The translations under genes and the position numbers were made by a program. DNA of 64,000 nt from Streptomyces sp. 846.5 (lineage in GTDB: Bacteria > Actinomycetota > Actinomycetes > Streptomycetales > Streptomycetaceae): positions 1 through 64,000 of the forward strand of contig NZ_SOBN01000003.1 of NCBI RefSeq assembly GCF_004365705.1, written 5' to 3'. The notes beneath the pieces are model-generated. The model did no database searches. It was not told the DNA's origin and worked only from the letters and a program-made list of their open reading frames with translations. Position 1 is the first letter of the stretch. Each line of letters starts with the position of its first letter. This document shows, piece after piece, positions 7,285 to 13,795 of this stretch.

Positions 7285-8334
7285 TCATCCGCTCCGGGCG
7301 CCTCCTGTGGCTCGCGGCCCTGGGATTGACTGACTGTCCTGCAGGGCCTGCCAGCGGCTGCCCAGCGCGTACAGGTTGGCCACGTTGAACTTTCCCTTCA
7401 AGTGGGCCAGGCGATTGCTCAGCGTGCGCTCCGAGACGCCCAGACGGTTGGCGATGGCGTCCATGGTCAGGCCCTGGTCGAGGAAGCGCAGGATCGCCAG
7501 TTCCTCGTCGTCCAGCGAGACCGGCGTGGGATCCCCCGCTGCTGCTGCGCCGTCCCAGTGCTGCCCCATGGCCCACAGCATCTCGAAGTGGTCGACGAAG
7601 TGAGCCACCACACTGGGGTTCGAGACCTGCAGATGGCGCAATCCTGCCTCGGGCAGCGCGGACTTGTCGGAGACCTTGGAAGCCACTGCCTCCGGCAGGA
7701 AGGCGATACGGCGGTCGATGGCCAGCGTCTGGGCGAACAGCCAGGGAACGGTGCGGACCTGCGCCCCGCTGCGGGTCACCGCTTCGATATGGCTGCGCAG
7801 TTGCTCCTGCTGCCGGGCCGCGTTGTGGTAGATCACCCGAACCGGGAGCCCGATGGCCAGGGCGGCGCGCACACCCGAGGCCACCTGGGCGGCGGCCACG
7901 CCCGGCGGCCCCTGGGGGAGGCAAGCCAGGATCTCGTGCCCGACCCCGTGGAGGGCCTCGGCCATCGCCTGCTCTATCGCGGGTGCGCCCTGCAGGACGA
8001 GAACCTCCCCGCGCTCGCGTGCGCTCTCACGATGCTCACGGGCAAGACGCTGCAGAGAGGCCAGGAGCGGCACAGAGTCATGAATCAGGCCGGCCGCGAC
8101 CGAGGTATTGCGCTCGCTCCACTCATCCGCCACGACGCTCGGGTCAACCGGCGCCAGTCCGGATGGTGCCGTCTCCGACTCGCGCACGAGCCCCAGGGCG
8201 AGGAGTTCCGCCACGTCCGAAGCTCTGCCGGCGAGTTCGGCGGTGGGGGACGACGCCCAGTTGGACACCAGTATTCCCACGAACAACTGCTCGGCGCTGG
8301 AGCGGAGGACCGTTTCGGGCCGTTCGTCAACCAT
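7285..8334 (-). CDS. LuxR-type regulator with phospholipase-D-like middle domain (paralogue 2)
   Basis: A 349-residue protein with the same three-part plan as its neighbours. There is a divergent N-terminal third, a PLD-like middle (VLVLQGAPAIEQAMAEAL, LPVRVIYHNAARQQEQLRSH, TLAIDRRIAFLPE, VVAHFVDHFEMLWAMGQHWD) and a C-terminal LuxR HTH (GLTMDAIANRLGVSERTLSN). GAGGAG precedes the ATG. The start overlaps the end of the preceding regulator by eight bases (ATGGTTGA), so translation is coupled. It is clearly a tandem duplicate of that gene: FVDHFE, LGQ/MGQHWDG and the HTH align directly. A hairpin terminator follows at once. Ligand unknown. Confidence 0.82.
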   Translation of the reverse strand: MVDERPETVLRSSAEQLFVGILVSNWASSPTAELAGRASDVAELLALGLVRESETAPSGLAPVDPSVVADEWSERNTSVAAGLIHDSVPLLASLQRLAREHRESARERGEVLVLQGAPAIEQAMAEALHGVGHEILACLPQGPPGVAAAQVASGVRAALAIGLPVRVIYHNAARQQEQLRSHIEAVTRSGAQVRTVPWLFAQTLAIDRRIAFLPEAVASKVSDKSALPEAGLRHLQVSNPSVVAHFVDHFEMLWAMGQHWDGAAAAGDPTPVSLDDEELAILRFLDQGLTMDAIANRLGVSERTLSNRLAHLKGKFNVANLYALGSRWQALQDSQSIPGPRATGGARSG

Positions 8335-9370
8335 CCTGCACGCTCCTCAACGGCTCGGAAGCATCGGGTACGTGTGCAGGGAAAGGCTGTCCCTTCAGCC
8401 CTTGCCACTTGCGGCCGAGGCCGTACAGCGAGTTCACCTCCATTTTGGTCCGGAGGGCGGTGAGCCGCTTTCCCAACGTGCGTTCGGAGATCGAGAGGCG
8501 CGCTGCGATCGCCTCCAGGGAGAGGTCCTGGTCCAGGTACTCCAGAATCAGCCTCTCCAACTGGTCCAGTGGCGGGGCGGCCTGCGCCCCGGCCGCGGTT
8601 CCGTCCCACTGCTGACCGAGCGCCCAGGAGAACTCGAAGTGGTCGACGAAGTGTGCGACGAGCGAGGGATGCCTGGTGCAGAGAGCGGTGGCGTAGGAGA
8701 CTCTGCCGACCCCCATCGCGTGGAAGACCTCGCTCAGCCCGGTGGTGGGCATGAAGGCGAGCTTGCGATCGATGATGATGGCCCGGGTGAACGGCCACGG
8801 CACCGTGCGGACGAGTTCTCCGGCCTGGGTCATGCGCTGGACGTGGTCGCGCAACATCGGCCTCTGACGCTGGTTGGTCTGGTAGAGCGTGCGGATGGTC
8901 ACCCCCCGTTCCAGCGCCAGCGTGTCCTGCTGGTAGGACCTGTCGAGCTCCATCTGGAGGCGTGCACCGTGTGGCTGGGCGCACAGCAATTCGAACTCGA
9001 CGTTCTTGAGCGCGTCTGCGATGGCCGTGTTGATGTCCGCAAGGCCCCGCAGATACGCCACCGGTCCGCTGGAGTCCCGCTGTGCCTCGTCGAAGGCCTC
9101 GGCAATGCGGGCCAGGCGCTCCTGCGCCGCCGCCGCCTCCTGCAGCAGTCCGCTGACCTCGGTGGCCAGTCGGCGGCTCAACTGCAGGCCGACGACGCCC
9201 GGGTCGTTGAGGACGAGCCCGCCGTGGGCGTGCCGGCTGACGAGTCCCAGGTCCAGCAGTTCGCCGAGCTCCTCCGACGGGGCGGCTTCCTGCGCCGACA
9301 CCCCGTTGCGGACCAACTCGGCGTAGAGCAGCTCGGCCTGCTTGCTCAGCCCCGATGTACCAGTCTCCAC
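8327..9370 (-). CDS. LuxR-type regulator with phospholipase-D-like middle domain (paralogue 3)
   Basis: About 347 residues from the GTG at 9370, which has GGGAG seven bases upstream; a longer GTG start at 9442 lacks one. The N-terminus (LSKQAELLYAELVRNGVSAQ) is a winged-helix-like segment. The middle domain has GVTIRTLYQTNQRQ, RAIIIDRKLAFMPTTG and LVAHFVDHFEFSWALGQQWD. The C-terminus is a LuxR HTH (DLSLEAIAARLSISERTLGK). It is the first gene of a two-gene operon with its paralogue at 7285-8334. TAGGAT at 9438-9433 is a plausible -10 box. Two different regulators made at equal levels may act as a heterodimer (inference). Confidence 0.82.
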   Translation of the reverse strand: METGTSGLSKQAELLYAELVRNGVSAQEAAPSEELGELLDLGLVSRHAHGGLVLNDPGVVGLQLSRRLATEVSGLLQEAAAAQERLARIAEAFDEAQRDSSGPVAYLRGLADINTAIADALKNVEFELLCAQPHGARLQMELDRSYQQDTLALERGVTIRTLYQTNQRQRPMLRDHVQRMTQAGELVRTVPWPFTRAIIIDRKLAFMPTTGLSEVFHAMGVGRVSYATALCTRHPSLVAHFVDHFEFSWALGQQWDGTAAGAQAAPPLDQLERLILEYLDQDLSLEAIAARLSISERTLGKRLTALRTKMEVNSLYGLGRKWQGLKGQPFPAHVPDASEPLRSVQDG

Positions 9371-9543
9371 CGACGTTCTCCCTGATCGGATCTGTCTGCT
9401 GCCTTCCCCCAGGAGCGCGAGAGCGCTGCTGATCCTAGCCACAAGCCCTGTGTGGGCTCGATCGGATGAACCCGGTGGGGTGTTCTGGTTTCCGCAGTTT
9501 CCGATTCAGGCATGCGCAAATCACTTGTTCGAAACGGATCCGG

Positions 9544-9567
9544 TGATCATTGTGATCATGGCATATG
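9544..9567. promoter_or_regulatory. paired TGATCA palindromes upstream of the regulator operon
   Basis: TGATCA occurs at 9544-9549 and again at 9553-9558, three bases apart, followed by TGGCATATG at 9559-9567. The GGCAT core recalls the motif repeated at 7046 and 7145. The site is about 110 bases upstream of the predicted -10 box of the 9370-7285 operon. Confidence 0.35.
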
Positions 9568-9612
9568 CGCGCAGGGGACAGCGGAGCCAGCGACCCGCTG
9601 CCCCCTGCGCGC
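9567..9612. terminator. strong hairpin terminator after the methyltransferase gene
   Basis: Eighteen-base arms at 9567-9584 and 9595-9612 pair with a single mismatch around a ten-base loop, 14 bases beyond the methyltransferase stop (minus strand). It separates the metabolic operon from the regulator operon. Confidence 0.75.
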
Positions 9613-9625
9613 GATCCGCCGGTCC

Positions 9626-10387
9626 TCAGACCGGCTTGCGGGCCTCGATCAGGAAGCGTGTGGTGTGGGCCACGAACGGGCCGTCGCGCCGGATCTGCCG
9701 GTCCAGGTCCCTCAGCCGCCCGCGGTACTGCTCGACGGTGAAGCCGGGGACCATCCAGATCACCTTGCGCAGGAAGTAGACGACCGCGCCGATGTCGAAG
9801 AACTCGGTGCGCAGGGTCTCCGCGCGCAGGTCCACCACTTCCAGGCCGGCGGCCCCGGCCGCCTTGCGGGCATCGTCCGGGTGCCGCCCCCGGCGGGACT
9901 CCTCGGGCTGCGGGCCCAGGAAGTACTCCACCACCTCGAACACACTGGCGGGGCCCACCTGCTGGGAGAAGTAGGTGCCGCCGGGCGCCAGCACCCGGGC
10001 GATCTCGTCCCACCAGGTCCGCACCGGGTGCCGGCTGGTCACCAGGTCGAAGGCGGAGTCGGCGAAGGGCAGCGGCGGGTCGTCCTGGTCGGCGACGACC
10101 GCGATGCCGCGCGGGTGCAGCAGCCGGGTCGCCCTGGCGAGGTTCGGGGGCCAGGACTCGGTGGCCACCGCCACCGGCGGTACGACCGGCGCCGCGGCGA
10201 GGACCTCGCCGCCCCCGGTCTGGATGTCCAGCGCCGCGCTCGCGCTCGCCCAGCGCTCGCCCATGGCGCGTTGGTAGCCCCAGGAGGGGCGCTGCTCGGT
10301 GGCCCTGCCGTCCAGCCAGGAGAAGTCCCAGCCGTCGACGGACACGGACCCGGCTTCCGCCACCAGCTCTTCGAAGCTTCGCATCAT
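9626..10387 (-). CDS. class I SAM-dependent methyltransferase
   Basis: About 253 residues from the ATG at 10387 (or 10384). The Rossmann glycine motif is atypical: ALDIQTGGGEVLAAAP replaces the usual vLDvGxGtG, with the acidic residue in LDIQTGGGE. GIAVVADQDDPPLPFADSAF and DLVTSRHPVRTWWDEIARVL correspond to motifs II-IV, and APGGTYFSQQVG is the post-motif strand typical of small-molecule methyltransferases. VEQYRGRLRDLDRQI closes the protein. It lies 70 bases after the NuoF-like gene on the same strand and ends at a strong terminator, so it may be the last gene of that operon. Substrate unknown. Confidence 0.85.
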   Translation of the reverse strand: MMRSFEELVAEAGSVSVDGWDFSWLDGRATEQRPSWGYQRAMGERWASASAALDIQTGGGEVLAAAPVVPPVAVATESWPPNLARATRLLHPRGIAVVADQDDPPLPFADSAFDLVTSRHPVRTWWDEIARVLAPGGTYFSQQVGPASVFEVVEYFLGPQPEESRRGRHPDDARKAAGAAGLEVVDLRAETLRTEFFDIGAVVYFLRKVIWMVPGFTVEQYRGRLRDLDRQIRRDGPFVAHTTRFLIEARKPV

Positions 10388-10457
10388 GGGGTCGATGGTC
10401 GCCGAGCCACCGCCCCGGAGTGAACAGGTTTTCCGTGCGGTCAAGTGGCTGGCGGCA

Positions 10458-11975
10458 TCACTGACGGTGCTTCAGCCGGAGCGCCAGGGCGGGGCACTGG
10501 CTGACCGCGCGGCGGGCGCTGTGCTCCAGCCAGGGGGCGATCGGGGTGGTGCCGATCACCGGGTAGCCGTGCGGTCCCAGGGCGACCAGTTCGGGGGCCA
10601 CCGCCGCGCACAGGCCGTGGCCGTCGCAGCGGGACCAGTCCACCTCCAGCGTCGCCTCCGCGTCCTCGCCCGCGGGCACCGCCGAGGCGGTCTCCCCGGG
10701 CAGCGGCAGCAGTCCCTTGACCGGGCGGCCGCAGCCGCGTCCCGTCTCGTGGAGGGCCAGGTCCTCGGCGAAGACGGTCAGTGCGGACAGGACGAAGCGT
10801 GCGGTGCCGTCCGGGTGGGCGCAGGCGCCCCGGCCCCGGGTCGACGAGATGGTCCGGCGGGCCTCGTCCAGCGCGGACGAGCCGCCCCCGCCGTTGGCGA
10901 GCTGGGCCAGGGCGTCGGCGGTGTTCGGCAGACCGAGCCGGCAGGGTCCGCACTGCCCGGCGGACTGCGCCGCCAGCCAGCCGGCGATCCGGGCCACCTC
11001 GCCGATCGGGCAGGTGTTGTCGGGCAGCGAGGCGATCGCTCCGGCGCCGAGAGTGCCGCCGACGGCGGCCAGCCCGGCGCGGGACAGCGGTGTGTGCGCC
11101 GCGTCCGCGGGGCGCAGCCAGGCGCCGTGGTAGCCGCCGACCAGCAGCCCCTGGCCGGGCGGGATGCCACAGGTGTCCAGGACCACGCCCATCGGGGCGC
11201 CCGCGGGGACCTCGACGACCAGCGGCGGCAGCGCGGTACGGGTGAGGGTGAGCAGCAGCGTCCCGGGCTCGGCCGGGGTGCCGACGACGGCGTAGGCGTC
11301 GGGACCGAGCCGGCCGGCGATGGCGAGCTGGGCGAAGGTCTCGGCGTTGGAGAGCAGGGTGGGGCGTCCGCGCACCCCGGCCGGTCCGCCGTCGCTGGCG
11401 CGCGCCTTGCGGACCGACGGGACCGCGGGCAGTCCGGTGACGCCCCGGATCAGCGCGCTCGACTCACCGGCGACGAAGCGCTCGGGCAGGCAGACGGTCC
11501 GGATCGGGCAGGGGAGCATCGACTTGGCGCCCTTACGGAGGCGCTCGTCCACGGCGCGCGGCACGGCGATCTCGCCGGGGCCGCCGACGCTCACGCCGAC
11601 GATGATCTCCTCGGCCCCGAAGGCCTCCGCGGCGAGGCAGGCGCCGTCCAGGATCAGATGCGGGGTGCGGGCCAGCAGCATCCGGTCCTTGGCGCAGGCC
11701 GGCTCGCCCTCGGTGGCGTTGACGACGATGACCGGACGCTGCCCGGTGCGGTCGGCGGTGGCCAGTACGGCGCGCGCCTTGCGGGCGAAGGGGAAGGCGG
11801 CTCCGCCGCGTCCGCGCATGTCGAGGCGTTCGACGAGGGCGAGCAGTTCCTCCCGGTCGTAGCGCGGCAGCGGTCCGTGCGCGGTCCGGTGGTCATCGAG
11901 GCCGAGCCGTACGTGCTGGTCCAGGCCCGCGGTGAGCCGGGCCGGTCCCAGCCGCATGACCTCGGGGGCCGTCAC
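10458..11975 (-). CDS. NuoF-like flavoprotein fused to a C-terminal ferredoxin
   Basis: About 505 residues. RGRGGAAFPFARKARAVL is the FMN/NADH glycine-rich motif and NATEGEPACAKDRMLL corresponds to the NuoF NADxEPG motif. An SLBB-like segment follows (VVEVPAGAPMGVVLDTCG). The 4Fe-4S ligands are in SAGQCGPCRLGLP and a later RGACAHPDG. The last 70 residues form a small ferredoxin (WSRCDGHGLCAAVAPELV, then SQCPALAL), of the 3Fe-4S type that usually serves P450s. I start at the GTG at 11975, with GGAGG six bases upstream and a GTGA overlap with the membrane gene before it. The pair suggests NAD(P)H electrons passed through flavin and iron-sulfur centres to a membrane haem protein. The final acceptor is unknown. 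Confidence 0.85.
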   Translation of the reverse strand: MTAPEVMRLGPARLTAGLDQHVRLGLDDHRTAHGPLPRYDREELLALVERLDMRGRGGAAFPFARKARAVLATADRTGQRPVIVVNATEGEPACAKDRMLLARTPHLILDGACLAAEAFGAEEIIVGVSVGGPGEIAVPRAVDERLRKGAKSMLPCPIRTVCLPERFVAGESSALIRGVTGLPAVPSVRKARASDGGPAGVRGRPTLLSNAETFAQLAIAGRLGPDAYAVVGTPAEPGTLLLTLTRTALPPLVVEVPAGAPMGVVLDTCGIPPGQGLLVGGYHGAWLRPADAAHTPLSRAGLAAVGGTLGAGAIASLPDNTCPIGEVARIAGWLAAQSAGQCGPCRLGLPNTADALAQLANGGGGSSALDEARRTISSTRGRGACAHPDGTARFVLSALTVFAEDLALHETGRGCGRPVKGLLPLPGETASAVPAGEDAEATLEVDWSRCDGHGLCAAVAPELVALGPHGYPVIGTTPIAPWLEHSARRAVSQCPALALRLKHRQ

Positions 11976-13426
11976 CAACCGCCTCCGTGCTCGCGGGCGG
12001 TCGCGGCCTGGACCGGGATTCCGTACGGCGGGGTGTCCCAGGTCAGGGCGGACCAGGCGCCGCTGTCGTCCATCCAGTCAGGGGTCCAGGAGTCGGCCTG
12101 CACCTGGTCGGGGGCGTAGGGGGTGCCGAAGAGGCCGGTGGGAACGGCGAAGCCGTGCGGCGGGGTCTCGGCCAGGGTCGGGTGCGGCCGGGCGTTGCCG
12201 TCGCCGGCCCAGGGGGAGGGCGCCGCGGGGTAGCCGTAGCCGCCGGTCTCGGCGTAGGAGTAGTCGGGCTGATAGGCGTACTGGACGTTCCCGGCGTACT
12301 GGACCGGCTCGGCGTACGTGACCGGCTCGGCGTACGTGACCGGCTCGGCGTACGTGACCGGTTCGGGATAGGAGACCGGTTCGGCGTACGCCATCGGCAC
12401 GGCGTACGGGACCTGCTCGGCGTACGGGACGTACTGGGGCTGAAGCTGGGGTTCGGGCTGGGCCACGTACAGCGGCTGCGCCAGGTACTGCGGCTCCGGG
12501 ACGTACTGCGGCTGGGGCACGTACTGCGGTTCGGGGGCCGCGACCGGCATGACCGCGGTGACCGGCTCCGGGACGTACTCGGGCTCGGGCGCGGACACGG
12601 GTTCCACCGGGGCCTCCGCAGGGGAAGGCAGCTGGGCGTGGACCGCGAGCGTCAGCTCCTCCTCGGCGATGCTGCCGAAGGTGGTGGCCGGGGACGCCTC
12701 GCGCGCCAGCAGCGTCCGGTCCGTGCTGCGCCGGGCCTTGCTGCGTTCGGCCGAGCCCAGCACCCGGACCACCAGGGCCAGCCCCACCATCGCCACGCAG
12801 ATCCCGTAGCTCCACAGTACGTACGTGGCCGCCGCCCGGCCCGCGGTCAGGCCGTGCGCCAGCGCGATCGGCCAGCAGGCGTAGGCGCTGCCGTGCAGCA
12901 GCCGCCAGAGCCAGGGGCGGCGGCTGCCGGCGAAGCGGCCGCGGACCGCGCCGGTCACGGCCGCGAGCACCAGCAGATCGGCGGCGATCACGCCGAGGCT
13001 CACCGCGAAGGTGGCCCCGCCGCTGAACGGCAGGATCACCGTCAGCGGCGAAGCCTCCTGCTCGGCGACCTTGACTGCGATGTGGGTGACCAGGAAGCCC
13101 AGGGCCGCCACCGCCGTCGCCCGGTGCACGGACTGCATCGCCACCCGCTGCTTGATGCTCAGCACCAGACGGTCGGTGGCGGCGAGTCCGCAGACCACGG
13201 CCGCGGTGAGCGAGAGCAGGGTGAAGACTCCGGCGAAGTAGTCCAGGAAGGCCATCAGCCGGCCGGCCGTTCCGGCCAGCGCACTGCCCATGCTGGGGGC
13301 GCCCGCTCCACCGCCGAGTGCCCGCAACGAGGTGGCTCCGATGGTCACCGCAGCGGTCACCACGAGCAGAAACACCGGGAAGGGGATCGAACGCGCTGGT
13401 GCGGTGCGCTTGTTACGGGCGGTCAT
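11972..13426 (-). CDS. haem-b-type membrane protein (ferric reductase-like) with a Tyr/Pro/Glu repeat tail
   Basis: About 484 residues from the ATG at 13426, with GGAG eight bases upstream. Residues 1-230 hold about six transmembrane helices. Two helices carry histidine pairs, SVHRATAVAALGFLVTH and LLHGSAYACWPIALAH, 13 residues apart in each, the spacing of bis-haem ferric-reductase-like domains. The C-terminal 240 residues are low complexity, with repeated EPQYVPQP and TYAEPV units and many Tyr and Pro. Translation is coupled to the NuoF-like/ferredoxin gene by a four-base overlap. The two probably form a transmembrane electron-transfer unit (inference). Confidence 0.82.
   Translation of the reverse strand: MTARNKRTAPARSIPFPVFLLVVTAAVTIGATSLRALGGGAGAPSMGSALAGTAGRLMAFLDYFAGVFTLLSLTAAVVCGLAATDRLVLSIKQRVAMQSVHRATAVAALGFLVTHIAVKVAEQEASPLTVILPFSGGATFAVSLGVIAADLLVLAAVTGAVRGRFAGSRRPWLWRLLHGSAYACWPIALAHGLTAGRAAATYVLWSYGICVAMVGLALVVRVLGSAERSKARRSTDRTLLAREASPATTFGSIAEEELTLAVHAQLPSPAEAPVEPVSAPEPEYVPEPVTAVMPVAAPEPQYVPQPQYVPEPQYLAQPLYVAQPEPQLQPQYVPYAEQVPYAVPMAYAEPVSYPEPVTYAEPVTYAEPVTYAEPVQYAGNVQYAYQPDYSYAETGGYGYPAAPSPWAGDGNARPHPTLAETPPHGFAVPTGLFGTPYAPDQVQADSWTPDWMDDSGAWSALTWDTPPYGIPVQAATAREHGGGW
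12306..12377. repeat. 18-base tandem repeat in the membrane protein tail
   Basis: Three identical units of GGCTCGGCGTACGTGACC (12306-12323, 12324-12341, 12342-12359) are followed by a diverged fourth. On the coding strand they encode repeated TYAEPV. The perfect identity points to recent expansion by slippage. Confidence 0.85.
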
Positions 13427-13569
13427 CGTGATGCCTCCGACTCGTCCAAGTGATGCCGACATGCGGCCCTGGATCGCGCTTCCCCCGAATCGCTTGCGTG
13501 GCCGTGATGCTACCGAGATGTTCGGGCCGAACCGAAGGCTCGGCTGAAACCCATACGGAGGTGAGTGTC

Positions 13570-13683
13570 GTGACCTACTGTTTGCGCACCCGGGTCACCG
13601 CAATACGGGCTGTTCGGCGCTCCACAGGCCTGTCGGAGTGCGGTCACGTGCTCGGTAGCAGGGCCGATGTTGGCCCGAACTGA
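13570..13683 (+). CDS. possible small ORF, 37 residues
   Basis: A GTG at 13570 has GGAGG about nine bases upstream and opens a frame of 37 codons (VTYCLRTRVTAIRAVRRSTG and onward, two cysteines) in the 370-base gap before the protease. It has no signal peptide and no known family. The good ribosome-binding site is the only strong support. Confidence 0.25.
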   Translation: MTYCLRTRVTAIRAVRRSTGLSECGHVLGSRADVGPN

Positions 13684-13795
13684 TGATTATTCAGCTGATG
13701 ATCCGCCAATCGGACGCGGGTAACCGTTAGAGCGGACCTCCGCAGCACATCGTCTTGAGGACATATCAGGACATGCCCCTGCCCGAGAGGCCCCC

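Noticed and set aside
10299-12119. 606-codon plus-strand frame across the NuoF-like gene
   Set aside because: Low-complexity Gly/Ala/Arg composition; the minus strand encodes recognisable NuoF and ferredoxin motifs with good starts and overlaps.
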